A stretch of 64,000 nucleotides of DNA from an uncultured Oscillospiraceae bacterium (GCA_934623575.1 CAKTVL010000002.1:77033-141032); one strand, 5' to 3'. Counted from the first letter of the stretch, positions 44,198 to 53,068 are shown. The notes: generated by a model from the sequence alone, not told the origin. Translations and numbers: made by a program.

Positions 44198-45039
44198 CAA
44201 CGAAAACGAAATTGGTGAGCAGGCCGTCCTCCGTGCTGCTGCCGGAGCGGGACGCGGACAAGTCCCCGGTGCTGGAGTGCGTGGGGCTGGGCGTGACCTT
44301 CGGCGGACTGAAGGCGGTGGAGGATTTCGACCTGACCATCGGCCGGACGGAGATCGCGGGGCTGATCGGCCCCAACGGTGCGGGCAAGACCACGGTGTTC
44401 AACCTGCTGACCAAGGTGTACCAGCCCACGGCGGGGGCCATCCTGCTGGACGGCAAGGACACCCACAGCATGACCACCGCCCAGGTGAACAAGGCGGGCA
44501 TCGCCCGGACGTTCCAGAACATCCGGCTGTTCAACGACCTGACGGTGGCGGAAAACCTGATGGTGGCCATGAACGACTCGGTGCGCTACGGGCTGGCGGG
44601 CAGCATCCTGCACTTCCCCCGGTATGCCCGGGAGGAGCGCATCGCCCGGGAGCGGACGGAGGAGCTGCTGAGCATCTTCCACATGGAGGACCACGCCGAC
44701 GAACGGGCAGGCTCCCTGCCCTACGGCGCGCAGCGGCGGCTGGAGATCCTGCGGGCGCTGGCGTCCAACCCCTGCCTGCTGCTGCTGGACGAGCCGGCGG
44801 CGGGAATGAATCCGTCGGAGACGGCGGAGCTGATGGAGAACATCCGCAAGATACGGGATACGTTCCAGATCGCGGTGCTGCTGATCGAGCACGACATGAA
44901 CCTGGTGATGAACATCTGCGAGGGCATCTGCGTGCTGAACTTTGGGCACATCATCGCCAAGGGCACGCCGGCGGACATCCAGGCGGACCCGGCGGTCATT
45001 GAGGCGTATCTGGGCAAGAAGAAGGAGGCGAGCGCATGA
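44194..45039 (+). CDS. livG: Branched-chain amino-acid ABC ATPase LivG
   Basis: 281 residues (GTG start overlapping livM by four bases). Walker A GPNGAGKTTVFNLL, the LivG insertion ARTFQNIRLFNDLTV, a degenerate signature LPYGAQRRLEILRAL (usual in LivG), Walker B LLLLDEPAAGMNPSE. About 24 extra N-terminal residues compared with most LivG. Energises the LivHM channel with LivF. Confidence 0.95.
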   Translation: MTTKTKLVSRPSSVLLPERDADKSPVLECVGLGVTFGGLKAVEDFDLTIGRTEIAGLIGPNGAGKTTVFNLLTKVYQPTAGAILLDGKDTHSMTTAQVNKAGIARTFQNIRLFNDLTVAENLMVAMNDSVRYGLAGSILHFPRYAREERIARERTEELLSIFHMEDHADERAGSLPYGAQRRLEILRALASNPCLLLLDEPAAGMNPSETAELMENIRKIRDTFQIAVLLIEHDMNLVMNICEGICVLNFGHIIAKGTPADIQADPAVIEAYLGKKKEASA

Positions 45040-45743
45040 GCAGCGTGCTGCAGGTGGAGAATATCAACGTGTTCTACGGCAGCATCCACGCGGCGAAGGA
45101 CGTGTCCTTCCACGTGGAGCAGGGCGAGGTGGTGACGCTGATCGGCGCCAACGGCGCGGGCAAGTCCACCACGCTGAACACCGTGGCGGGGCTGCTGCGC
45201 AGCCGCACGGGCAGCGTGCGCTTTATGGGCGAGGAGCTGCGGCACGTCCCCAGCCACAAGCTGGTGGGGCGCGGCATGGCGCTGGTGCCGGAGGGACGGC
45301 GCATCTTTCAGCAGATGACGGTGCAGGAGAACCTGGACATGGGCGGCTACTGCCGCAGCGGGGACGTCAGCGGGGACATCGAGCAGGTGTATGAGCGGTT
45401 CCCGCGGCTGAAGGAGCGGCGCAGGCAGGTGGCCGGTACGCTGTCCGGCGGCGAGCAGCAGATGCTGGCCATGGGCCGGGCGCTGATGAGCCATCCCAAG
45501 CTGCTGATGCTGGACGAGCCGTCCATGGGGCTGGCGCCGCTGCTGGTGGAGCAGATCTTTGACATCATCCGGCAGCTGCACGCCGACGGCACCACCATCC
45601 TGCTGGTGGAGCAGAACGCGCAGGCGGCGCTGGCGGTGGCCGACCGGGGCTACGTGCTGGAGACGGGACGGATCGTCTCGGAGGGCACCGGCGCGGCGCT
45701 GCTGGAGAGCGACGCCATCAAAAAGGCGTATCTGGGCGGTTGA
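45036..45743 (+). CDS. livF: Branched-chain amino-acid ABC ATPase LivF
   Basis: 235 residues, ATG overlapping livG stop (ATGA). Walker A GANGAGKSTTLN, PEGRRIFQQMTVQENLDMG, signature LSGGEQQMLAMGRAL and Walker B LLMLDEPSMGLAP are classic LivF. Last gene of the operon, terminator 9 bases later. Confidence 0.96.
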   Translation: MSSVLQVENINVFYGSIHAAKDVSFHVEQGEVVTLIGANGAGKSTTLNTVAGLLRSRTGSVRFMGEELRHVPSHKLVGRGMALVPEGRRIFQQMTVQENLDMGGYCRSGDVSGDIEQVYERFPRLKERRRQVAGTLSGGEQQMLAMGRALMSHPKLLMLDEPSMGLAPLLVEQIFDIIRQLHADGTTILLVEQNAQAALAVADRGYVLETGRIVSEGTGAALLESDAIKKAYLGG

Positions 45744-45751
45744 CAAGGAAA

Positions 45752-45790
45752 CAGCGGCCGGGCAGGGTCTCCCCTGCCCGGCTGTTTTTT
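45752..45790 (+). terminator. Terminator of the liv operon
   Basis: CCGGGCAGGG/CCCTGCCCGG stem (45758-45767, 45772-45781) extended by CAGC/GCTG and followed by TTTTTT. Confidence 0.88.
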
Positions 45791-45891
45791 GTGCGGGACG
45801 GCGCCGCCGGGCGGCGAAAGCGCATCGGGCGGCACGGCGGGATGGTTCGAAAAGGTATAAAAAACTCTTATGGGCTAACGGGGTTTTGCGC

Positions 45892-45920
45892 TTGGCAGGG
45901 GGATTCGGCGAGTATATAAT
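45892..45920 (+). promoter_or_regulatory. Promoter of the P-loop ATPase-vor operon
   Basis: TTGGCA (45892-45897) and TATAAT (45915-45920) with a 17-base spacer, about 45 bases before the first gene. The 224-base gap behind liv otherwise holds only the liv terminator. Confidence 0.75.
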
Positions 45921-45967
45921 AAGGAGTGTAAAACGATCGCATTTTCAGCGGACAAAGGAGGGATGGT

Positions 45968-46642
45968 ATGGCGCTGTATACGCCGGAGATGACGCAGCGG
46001 GTCACGGTGCTGCTGGGCGAGGCCGGCTGCGGGAAAAGTGAGCTGGCCATCAACCTGGCCAGGTGCTTATTGGAGACGGGAAAGCCGGTGGAGCTGTTCG
46101 ATCTGGACATGACGAAGCCGTTGTTCCGCATCCGGGAGCAGGCGGACAAGCTGGCGGACATGGGCATACGGTTCCACTTTGAGGAGCAGTTCGCCGACGC
46201 GCCCACCGTGGGCGGCGGCGTCATGCGGGCGCTGAAGGACGCGGACAGCTATACGGTGCTGGACGTAGGCGGCGACTATATCGGCGCGCGGGCCATCGGC
46301 GGCTATGCGCCGCTGCTGAACCGGGAGGACACGGAGGTGTTTTACATCATCAACCCCTTCCGGCCCTGGTCCACCACGCCGGAGCGGGCCTCGCTGGTGC
46401 TGTCGGAGGTGCTGGGCGTGTCCCACATCCGGCCGGAGCGCATCCGGCTGGTGGGCAACCCCAATCTGGGCGGCACCACCACGGCGGAGGACGTGCTGGA
46501 GGGCTATCGCCGTCTGACGGAGCTGGTGGAGAAGCTGGACGTGCTGTGCGTGGAGCGGTCCCTGTGCGAGGCGGTGCAGGAGCGCGTGCCGGTGCCCGTG
46601 TTCCCCATAGACCGCTATTTGGAATACCAATGGAATTTATAA
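45968..46642 (+). CDS. P-loop ATPase heading the vor operon, function unknown
   Basis: 224 residues. Walker A LGEAGCGKSELAINLARCL (about 16-34) and FDLDMTKPLFR, which resembles the nucleotide-dependent deviant Walker/SIMIBI class (MinD/CooC/Mrp-like), then VLDVGGDYIGARAIGG. No DNA-binding or metal-binding cysteine pair is visible. AAAGGAGGG precedes the ATG. It lies ten bases before the ferredoxin gene and shares its promoter. I do not know the family; a maturation or assembly role for the iron-sulfur oxidoreductase is only a guess from context. Confidence 0.6.
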   Translation: MALYTPEMTQRVTVLLGEAGCGKSELAINLARCLLETGKPVELFDLDMTKPLFRIREQADKLADMGIRFHFEEQFADAPTVGGGVMRALKDADSYTVLDVGGDYIGARAIGGYAPLLNREDTEVFYIINPFRPWSTTPERASLVLSEVLGVSHIRPERIRLVGNPNLGGTTTAEDVLEGYRRLTELVEKLDVLCVERSLCEAVQERVPVPVFPIDRYLEYQWNL

Positions 46643-46658
46643 TAAAGGAGAAATGACA

Positions 46659-46862
46659 ATGGCAAAGGTAGAGATCGTGGCGGAGCGCTGCAAGAGCTGC
46701 GGCTACTGCATCAAGTTCTGTCCCAAGCACGTGCTGGCGGTTGGCAGAAACGTCAACTCCAAGGGCTATGAGTATGTGGAGCCGGTCCATCCGGAGGACT
46801 GCATCGGCTGCGCGATATGCGCGCGGATGTGTCCCGACGGCGCCATCGACGTGTATAAGTAA
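46659..46862 (+). CDS. 4Fe-4S ferredoxin subunit of 2-oxoacid oxidoreductase (delta)
   Basis: 67 residues from ATG 46659 (AAAGGAG nine bases upstream; ATG 46653 is too close to it). Two 4Fe-4S motifs: CKSCGYCIKFCP and CIGCAICARMCP. Delta subunit that passes electrons from the TPP centre to external ferredoxin. Thirteen bases before the alpha gene. Confidence 0.93.
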   Translation: MAKVEIVAERCKSCGYCIKFCPKHVLAVGRNVNSKGYEYVEPVHPEDCIGCAICARMCPDGAIDVYK

Positions 46863-46874
46863 GGAGGTAAGAGC

Positions 46875-47957
46875 ATGGCAAGAATTTTCATGAAGGGCTG
46901 CGAGGCCATCGCCGAAGCGGCTGTGCGGGCAGGTTGCCGGTTTTTCGCCGGGTATCCCATCACCCCGCAGAATGAGATCCCCGAGTATTTCGCCCGCCGC
47001 ATGCCCGAGGTAGGCGGCACCTTCGTCCAGGGCGAGAGCGAGGTGGCGTCCGTGAACATGGTGTACGGCGCGGCCTCCGCCGGCGTGCGCTCCATGACCT
47101 CCTCCTCGTCCTGCGGCATCGCGCTGAAGAGCGAGGGCATCAGCTACTGTGCCAGCGCCCGCGTCCCCATGGTGTACTGCAACGTGCAGCGGGGCGGCCC
47201 CGGCGTGGGCGCCATCCAGCCCGCACAGCAGGACTATAACCAGGCCACCAAGGCCAGCGGCAACGGCGGCTTCCGCATGCTGGTGCTGGCCCCCTCCACG
47301 GTGCAGGAGGCGGTGGACCTGACCTATAAGGCCTTCGACTACGCCGACCGGGACCGCAACCCCGTTCTGGTGCTGGCCGACGGCGTCATCGGCACCATGA
47401 TGGAGCCGGTGGAGCTGCCGGAGATGAAGTCCGACGCGGAGATCGCCGCCATCAAGGACAGCAAGCGGAAGTGGGCCTGCATCGGCCATGAGCTGGACTA
47501 CGCCAACCGGGCATGGATCCAGCCCGGCTGCTGGTCCACCGCCGTGCTGCAGCAGACCAATGAGGACGCCGACGCCATGTACCGCTCCTGGGCGGAAAAC
47601 GACGTGCAGGTGGAGGAATACTGCATGGAGGACGCCGAGGTGGTACTGACCGCCTACGGCATCTGCGGCCGCATCGCCGCCAATGCCGTGGACGCGCTGC
47701 GCTCGCAGGGCGTCAAGGCCGGCATGATCCGTCCCATCACCGTGTACCCCTTCCCCTACGCCGCCTACGATAAGATCGACTACAGCAAGTGCAAGGGCAT
47801 TGTCAGTGTGGAGATGAGCATCCCCGCCCAGTTTGCCGAGGACGTGAAGGCCGCCGTGAAGGAGCGCTGCGCCGTCACCACCTGCCTGTGCTCCGGCGGC
47901 AACATCATGAGCCGCGAGGCCGTCCTTGCCGCCGTGAAGAAAGTAATGGAGGGCTGA
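46875..47957 (+). CDS. vorB: 3-methyl-2-oxobutanoate:ferredoxin oxidoreductase alpha subunit (VorB)
   Basis: 360 residues. Opening MARIFMKGCEAIAEAAVRAGCRFF, then GYPITPQNEIPEY, FVQGESEVASVNMVYGA and SGNGGFRMLVLAP: the pyrimidine-domain subunit of the short VorB type rather than the long PorA. With CoA and oxidised ferredoxin it converts branched-chain 2-oxoacids to acyl-CoA, CO2 and reduced ferredoxin. Substrate could be 2-oxoglutarate (Kor) instead; the neighbouring liv operon favours branched-chain acids. Confidence 0.87.
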   Translation: MARIFMKGCEAIAEAAVRAGCRFFAGYPITPQNEIPEYFARRMPEVGGTFVQGESEVASVNMVYGAASAGVRSMTSSSSCGIALKSEGISYCASARVPMVYCNVQRGGPGVGAIQPAQQDYNQATKASGNGGFRMLVLAPSTVQEAVDLTYKAFDYADRDRNPVLVLADGVIGTMMEPVELPEMKSDAEIAAIKDSKRKWACIGHELDYANRAWIQPGCWSTAVLQQTNEDADAMYRSWAENDVQVEEYCMEDAEVVLTAYGICGRIAANAVDALRSQGVKAGMIRPITVYPFPYAAYDKIDYSKCKGIVSVEMSIPAQFAEDVKAAVKERCAVTTCLCSGGNIMSREAVLAAVKKVMEG

Positions 47958-47960
47958 ACC

Positions 47961-48713
47961 ATGGAAAAGATCTATACCCGTACCAAGACCATCCAGGAGG
48001 ACAAGGTCTCCGGCTTCTGTCCCGGCTGCATGCACTCCACGGTGATCAAGCTCATCGGCGAGGTGCTGGAGGAGATGGGCCAGGTGCAGAACACCGCCTG
48101 CGTGCTGGGCATCGGCTGCTGCGGCCTGCACATGGACTACATCGCCTATGACAACACCACCGCGCCCCACGGCCGCGCCTGCGCCGTGGCCACCGGCATC
48201 AAGCGCGCCAACCCCGGCACGCTGGTCTACACCTATCAGGGCGACGGCGACCTGGCCTCCATCGGCCTGGCGGAGACCCTCAGCGCCGCCAACCGGGGCG
48301 AGAACTTCACCGTTATCTTCGTCAACAACGGCATTTACGGCATGACCGGCGGCCAGATGGCCCCCACCACCCTGGTGGGCATGAAGGCCACCACCGCCCC
48401 CAAGGGCCGCGACCCCAAGGAGCACGGCTATCCCATGCACATGTGCGAGCTGATGAACCAGCTGACCGCCCCCTACTATCTGGAGCGCACCAGCTGCAAC
48501 ACCCCCGCCAACGTGGCCAAGACCAAGGCCGCCATCCGCAAGGCCTTCCAGAACCAGCTGGGCGGCAAGGGCTTCTCCATGGTGGAGATCGTCACCAGCT
48601 GCCCCACTAACTGGGGCATGGACGCCCTGTCGGCGCTGGACTATATCGAAGAGAGGATGCTGCCCGAGTTCCCCTTGGGCGTCATCCGGGACAAGAGCAA
48701 GGAGGAGGCGTAA
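47961..48713 (+). CDS. 2-oxoacid:ferredoxin oxidoreductase beta subunit (TPP-binding)
   Basis: 250 residues. TPP motif GDGDLASIGLAE...NRG with the Asn in VNNGIYGMTGGQMAPTT, plus the family GFCPGCMHSTVIKL and the GIGCCGLHMDY loop; cysteines here hold the inner cluster. Together with alpha it forms the catalytic core. Three bases after the alpha gene. Confidence 0.92.
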   Translation: MEKIYTRTKTIQEDKVSGFCPGCMHSTVIKLIGEVLEEMGQVQNTACVLGIGCCGLHMDYIAYDNTTAPHGRACAVATGIKRANPGTLVYTYQGDGDLASIGLAETLSAANRGENFTVIFVNNGIYGMTGGQMAPTTLVGMKATTAPKGRDPKEHGYPMHMCELMNQLTAPYYLERTSCNTPANVAKTKAAIRKAFQNQLGGKGFSMVEIVTSCPTNWGMDALSALDYIEERMLPEFPLGVIRDKSKEEA

Positions 48714-48715
48714 CG

Positions 48716-49261
48716 ATGGAAAGAAATCTGATGGTGGCCGGCTTCGGCGGGCAGGGCGTTATGACGCTGGGCAAGTTCCTGGCGGAGGCCACCTGCGAGA
48801 GCACCGATAAAAACGTGACCTTCTTCCCCTCCTACGGCGCGGAACAACGGGGCGGCACCGCCAACTGCTATGTGGTCATCTCCGACGAGAAGATCGGTGC
48901 GCCCCTGGGCGACACCATGGACGACCTGATCGTCATGAACGGCCCCAGCCTCAGCAAGTTCCTGTATAAGCTGGTGCCCGGCGGCACGCTGTATATCAAC
49001 AGCTCCATCGTCACCGACGAGATCACCCGCACCGACGTGAAGGTGGTGAAGGCCCCCGTGACGGAGCTGGCGCTGGAGCTGGGCAACGCCAAGGTACTGA
49101 ACATCATCATGCTGGGCGTGTATGTGGGCTATACCCAGGTGGTGCCTGCCGACGTGGTGTGGAACACCATCGAGCACAAGCTGGGCAAAAAGCCCGCCCT
49201 GCTGCCCCTGAACAGGCAGGCCTTTGAGCTGGGGCTGAAGCTGGGCGCGGAGCAGCGGTAA
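48716..49261 (+). CDS. 2-oxoacid:ferredoxin oxidoreductase gamma subunit
   Basis: 181 residues, two bases after the beta gene. Family core MVAGFGGQGVMTLGKFLAEA and SYGAEQRGGTANCYVVIS, GVYVGYTQVV. The gamma subunit binds the CoA-proximal end of the active site. Completes a four-subunit enzyme in order delta-alpha-beta-gamma. Confidence 0.93.
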   Translation: MERNLMVAGFGGQGVMTLGKFLAEATCESTDKNVTFFPSYGAEQRGGTANCYVVISDEKIGAPLGDTMDDLIVMNGPSLSKFLYKLVPGGTLYINSSIVTDEITRTDVKVVKAPVTELALELGNAKVLNIIMLGVYVGYTQVVPADVVWNTIEHKLGKKPALLPLNRQAFELGLKLGAEQR

Positions 49262-49278
49262 AAACGGCGAAAACAGGG

Positions 49279-49307
49279 TTGACTTTGTCCCTTTAAAGCG
49301 TTAGAAT
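49279..49307 (+). promoter_or_regulatory. Promoter of the B3/B4-domain gene
   Basis: TTGACT (49279-49284) and TAGAAT (49302-49307) with a 17-base spacer. A GCGGCC/GGCCGC leader hairpin (49327-49351) lies between it and the ribosome site. Confidence 0.7.
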
Positions 49308-49383
49308 TACTCCACAACAGAGCCAGTGCGGCCTTCCCGGCGGGAGGGCCGCGGCGGCGTACCACGGATAAGGAGGACGCACT

Positions 49384-50097
49384 GTGTACTATCAGGTATC
49401 CAAGGAATTTTTTGAAAAGCTGCCCAACGCCTGCTTCGGCGCAGTGGCGGTGCGCGGGCTGGACAACACCCACGAGATCCCGGAGCTGGAGGAGATGCTG
49501 GCGGGGAACGTGGCGGAGTGCGAGGCCTATTTCACCGGCAAAAAGCCCAAGGAGACGGAGGACATCCTGCCCTACCGGGCGGCGTTCACCGCGCTGGGCA
49601 TCAATCCCAATAAGTTTATGTGCTCCATCGAGGCGCTGCTGACCCGCATCGCCAAGGGCAAGGGCTTCCCCCATATCAACGCGGCGGTGGATCTGGGCAA
49701 CGCGGTGTCCATCAAGCATCGGCTGCCCATGGGCGCCCACGATCTGGACACCATCGCCGACGGGCTGGATGTCCGGCTGGCGGTGGAGGGCGACACGTTC
49801 ATCCCCTTCGGCTCCACCGAGGAGGAATCGCCGGATGTGGGCGAGGCGGTGTACGCCTGCGGCCACGAGATCCGGACGCGGCGGTGGACCTGGCGGCAGT
49901 CCGAGCGGGGCAAGATCACCGAGGACACCAAGGCCATCCTCTTCCCCATCGACGGCTTCTCCGACGTGAACGCGGCAGAGGTGCAGGCGGCGGCGGACGA
50001 GCTGGTAGCGCTGCTGAAGAAGTACTTCGGCGAGGGGCTGGAGATCGAGGTCGGTACGGTGACCAGGGAGCAGCCGCGATTCGAGTTTTTCAAGTGA
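49384..50097 (+). CDS. Free-standing B3/B4 (PheRS-beta-like tRNA-editing) domain protein
   Basis: 237 residues (GTG start, AAGGAGG seven bases upstream). The B3/4 fold of phenylalanyl-tRNA synthetase beta is visible as TALGINPNKFMCSIEALLTRIAKG and INAAVDLGNAVSIKHRLPMGAHD, then EVVYAC-like GEAVYACGHEIRTRRWTWRQSE. Free-standing relatives may deacylate wrong aminoacyl-tRNAs or bind amino acids. Solitary gene with own promoter and terminator. Confidence 0.85.
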   Translation: MYYQVSKEFFEKLPNACFGAVAVRGLDNTHEIPELEEMLAGNVAECEAYFTGKKPKETEDILPYRAAFTALGINPNKFMCSIEALLTRIAKGKGFPHINAAVDLGNAVSIKHRLPMGAHDLDTIADGLDVRLAVEGDTFIPFGSTEEESPDVGEAVYACGHEIRTRRWTWRQSERGKITEDTKAILFPIDGFSDVNAAEVQAAADELVALLKKYFGEGLEIEVGTVTREQPRFEFFK

Positions 50098-50105
50098 ACA
50101 AGTGA

Positions 50106-50133
50106 AAAGGACCGCCGGAGGGCGGTCCTTTTT
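50106..50133 (+). terminator. Terminator of the B3/B4-domain gene
   Basis: AAAGGACCGCC/GGCGGTCCTTT stem (50106-50116, 50121-50131) with a GGAG loop and a TTTTT tail. Confidence 0.88.
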
Positions 50134-50166
50134 CTGCTTTTTCTGCGTATCTTGCGTATTGGGAGA

Positions 50167-51042
50167 TCAGACGCCGGAATCGACGGCGGCGCGGAGGGCA
50201 CGCAGGAAGGAGCGGGCCGCGGCGTCGTTCTTTACGCCGGGGCGCATGGCCACACCCAACTCCCGCCAGCAGGGCGGGTCCATGGTGCGAACGGTCAGGT
50301 CGCGGCGGGCGTAGTAGTCCAGCTCCAGGCGGGAAAAGACGGTGCTGCCCAGTCCGGCGGCCACGGCGGCCAGCACGGAGCGGTTGTTCAGGCGGTCGTC
50401 GGTGTAGGCGGGGGCGACGTTGGCCTGGGAGAACACGCGGGTGGTGTCGGTGTTGGTGCCATAGTCGGGGATGATGACGGCCTTGTCGGCGAAATACGTC
50501 ACAGGCACGGGGTCCGGCACGTCGGTGTCCGGCGGCAGGACGGCCAGGAAGGGGTCGTCGCAGAGCTTGATCCAGTCCAGCTCGGCGGCGGTGGAGCGCT
50601 TGTCGGTGACGCCCAGCTCCACGCTGCCGTCCCGGAGCCAGTTGTCCACCTGCATGGGGCTGCCGGAGATGACGCTGACGGTGATGTGGGGGTATTCGTT
50701 CTTCAACGCCGCCACGGCCTGGGGCACCCAGCGGGAGGAGACGGTGTCCAGCGCCGCCAGGCGGAGGGTGGACTGCTGGGCGCGCTTGCAGGCGCGTATC
50801 TCGCCGTTGAGGGCGTCGTAGACCTGCAGAAGGCGGTTGATCTTGGGCATGAGGGCCTTGCCGCTCTCGCTGAGGCGGACACCGCTGTAGCTGCGGTCCA
50901 GCAGGCGCAGGCCGATCTCGCTCTCCAGGCTGTTCATCATATAGGTCAGGCCCGCCTGAGAGTAGCCCAGCGTCTCGGCCGCGCGGGAGAAGCTGCCGGC
51001 CTGCTCGATCACCGCCAGGGCCTGTAATTTCTGGATGTCCAT
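50167..51042 (-). CDS. LysR-family transcription regulator
   Basis: 291 residues from ATG 51042 (GGCGGTGAG upstream). N-terminal winged helix-turn-helix (about 1-60: FSRAAETLGYSQAGLTYMMNSLE) and a type-2 periplasmic-binding effector domain (about 90-290). It is divergent from the second FecCD importer operon, 206 bases away, and is the likely regulator of that operon. Ligand unknown. Confidence 0.92.
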   Translation of the reverse strand: MDIQKLQALAVIEQAGSFSRAAETLGYSQAGLTYMMNSLESEIGLRLLDRSYSGVRLSESGKALMPKINRLLQVYDALNGEIRACKRAQQSTLRLAALDTVSSRWVPQAVAALKNEYPHITVSVISGSPMQVDNWLRDGSVELGVTDKRSTAAELDWIKLCDDPFLAVLPPDTDVPDPVPVTYFADKAVIIPDYGTNTDTTRVFSQANVAPAYTDDRLNNRSVLAAVAAGLGSTVFSRLELDYYARRDLTVRTMDPPCWRELGVAMRPGVKNDAAARSFLRALRAAVDSGV

Positions 51043-51076
51043 ACGCTCACCGCCTATAACAAAATTCGATAGGTAT

Positions 51077-51105
51077 ACTATGCCGCAAGCGGGGCGGTTT
51101 GTCAA
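51077..51105 (-). promoter_or_regulatory. Candidate promoter of the LysR gene
   Basis: TTGACA (51105-51100) and CATAGT (51082-51077) with a 17-base spacer on the minus strand. The interval to the divergent promoter holds a GCTGGGA/TCCCAGC dyad around 51122-51150. Confidence 0.5.
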
Positions 51106-51180
51106 GAGCGGCGGCGGGAGCGGCTGGGATAAAATGGGAAAATTCCCAGCGGAATGGCCCGGGCGAACCCCCTACTGGGG

Positions 51181-51209
51181 TTGCGGAACGGGGCAGAATG
51201 GAGTATGAT
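51181..51209 (+). promoter_or_regulatory. Promoter of the second FecCD importer operon
   Basis: TTGCGG (51181-51186) and TATGAT (51204-51209), 17-base spacer, about 40 bases before the permease ATG. Confidence 0.65.
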
Positions 51210-51248
51210 ACCACTACTCAATAAGAAGCGGCACACAGGAGGCACGGT

Positions 51249-52301
51249 ATGGCGGCAGTCTCGCGGAAAAAGAAAATAGCGGTGATGGCGGGGCTGACGG
51301 CGGCGGTGCTGGTGCTGGCCGTGACAGAGCTGCTGGTGGGCTCCTCCGGGCTGTCGGTGGGCGAATGTCTGGACGCGCTGCTGGGACGCGGCGAGACGGC
51401 GGCGGTGCGCATCATGCGGTACATACGGCTGCCGCGGCTGCTGGCGGCCATGATCGCCGGGGCGGGGCTGTCCGCCGCCGGACTGGTGATGCAGACGGTG
51501 CTGGGCAACCCCATGGCCTCTCCGTCCACGCTGGGCGTGTCCAACGCGGCGGTGTTCGGGGCCAATCTGTCCATTATCGCGCTGGCAGGCGGGTTCCTGT
51601 CCACCGGCAACAACCTGAACAGCTATACGGCGGGGGCGGACCCCTTCGCCACGTCGGCGCTGGCCTTCGTGTTCGCGGCGGGGTCGGTGCTGCTGGTGCT
51701 GGGGCTGTGCCGGCTGCGCGCCTTCGCGCCCAATGTGGTGGTGCTGGCGGGCATCGCGCTGGGCTCCGTGTGGACGGCGGCCACCACCATCCTGCAATTT
51801 TACGCCACGGACGTGGGTCTGTCCGCCGCGGTGATCTGGAGCTTCGGCGATCTGGGCAGGGCCACCTACCGCGCGGACGGGATCATGCTGGCGGTGGTGG
51901 CGGCGGGCATCGCGGTGTTTGCGGTGCTGGCCTGGCGCTACAACGCGCTGCTCAGCGGCGGCGACGCGGCGGGCAGCATGGGCGTGAACGTACCGCTGCT
52001 GCGGTGGGTATCGCTGCTGCTGGCCTCTCTCATCACGGCGGTGTGCGTGTCGTTTTTGGGCATGATCGGCTTTGTGGGCATCATCTGTCCCCACGCGGTG
52101 AAGCGCCTGGTGGGACAGGACCACCGCTGGGCACTGCCGGCGGCGGCGCTGTGCGGCAGCGCGCTGCTGCTGGCGGCGGACGCGGTGAGCCGGTGCCTGG
52201 GCAGCGGCTCCGCATTGCCGGTGGGGGCCATCACCTCCCTGCTGGGCGCGCCGTTCTTCCTGGCGCTGATCTTCGGCAAAAAGGAGGGCGGTGTATGCTG
52301 A
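51249..52301 (+). CDS. FecCD-family ABC transporter permease (second importer)
   Basis: 350 residues, AGGAGG before the ATG. About ten hydrophobic segments with RLPRLLAAMIAGAGLSAAGLVMQ, NPMASPSTLGVSNAA and GFVGIICPHAVKRLVG, the FecCD landmarks. First of four tightly packed genes: permease, ATPase, binding lipoprotein, methyltransferase. Confidence 0.93.
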   Translation: MAAVSRKKKIAVMAGLTAAVLVLAVTELLVGSSGLSVGECLDALLGRGETAAVRIMRYIRLPRLLAAMIAGAGLSAAGLVMQTVLGNPMASPSTLGVSNAAVFGANLSIIALAGGFLSTGNNLNSYTAGADPFATSALAFVFAAGSVLLVLGLCRLRAFAPNVVVLAGIALGSVWTAATTILQFYATDVGLSAAVIWSFGDLGRATYRADGIMLAVVAAGIAVFAVLAWRYNALLSGGDAAGSMGVNVPLLRWVSLLLASLITAVCVSFLGMIGFVGIICPHAVKRLVGQDHRWALPAAALCGSALLLAADAVSRCLGSGSALPVGAITSLLGAPFFLALIFGKKEGGVC

Positions 52302-53068
52302 CGGTGGAGCAAGTGACCTTCCGGTACGACCGGCGGGGGCCGGCGGTGCTGGACGGCGTGAGCCTGACATTGGACACCGGACAGGTGGGCGTGCTGCTGG
52401 GGCGCAACGGCTGCGGCAAGACCACGCTGCTGAAGGCGCTGCTGGGGCTGTGCGTCCCGGAGGCAGGGCGCGTGACCTTCGACGGCGCGGCGCTGACGGA
52501 CATGAAGCGGCGGCAGCGGGCACAGGTGGCCGCCTATGTGCCGCAGATGCTGGAATTCGGGGCGCTGTCGGTCTACGACGCGGTGCTCAGCGGCCGGGTG
52601 AGCCGCTTCGGCATACAGCCGGGGCCGGCGGACATGGCGGCGGCGGAGGCGGCGCTGGCGGACATGGACCTGACCGCGCTGGCCGGACGAAACGTGCAGA
52701 CGCTGTCCGGCGGCGAGCGGCAGAAGGTGGCTATCGCCCGGGCGCTGGCCCAGGAGCCGCGGCTGCTGGTGTTCGACGAGCCAACGGGGAACCTGGACGT
52801 GGCCAACGAGCAGCGGATACTGCGGCAGGCACGGCGGCTGGCCCGGACACGGGGCATCACGGTGCTGTGCACGCTGCACGACCTGAACCAGGCCATGGCC
52901 TACGGCGACAAGCTGTTTCTGATGCAGCGGGGCGCCATACAATACGCCGGCGGCAGCGAGATACTGACGCCGGAGACGGTATGGGAGATATTCGGCGCGC
53001 GGATGCGCACCGCGGACATTGACGGGCAAAAAATACTGATAGGAGTGACGGAAGATGATGAGATCTAA
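52295..53068 (+). CDS. ABC transporter ATPase (second importer)
   Basis: 257 residues from the ATG that overlaps the permease 3' end by seven bases, with AAGGAGGGCGG upstream. Walker A LGRNGCGKTTLLKAL, signature LSGGERQKVAIARAL, Walker B LLVFDEPTGNLDV, switch LHDLNQAM: FepC/BtuD type. Confidence 0.93.
   Translation: MLTVEQVTFRYDRRGPAVLDGVSLTLDTGQVGVLLGRNGCGKTTLLKALLGLCVPEAGRVTFDGAALTDMKRRQRAQVAAYVPQMLEFGALSVYDAVLSGRVSRFGIQPGPADMAAAEAALADMDLTALAGRNVQTLSGGERQKVAIARALAQEPRLLVFDEPTGNLDVANEQRILRQARRLARTRGITVLCTLHDLNQAMAYGDKLFLMQRGAIQYAGGSEILTPETVWEIFGARMRTADIDGQKILIGVTEDDEI

Noticed and set aside
46350..48440. Open frame of nearly 700 codons on the minus strand opposite the vor genes
   Set aside because: Repetitive Gly/His/Ala-rich translation and no ribosome site; it is the shadow of well-supported genes in GC-rich DNA. 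The same applies to 61007-63166 (minus) and 30404-32434 (plus).
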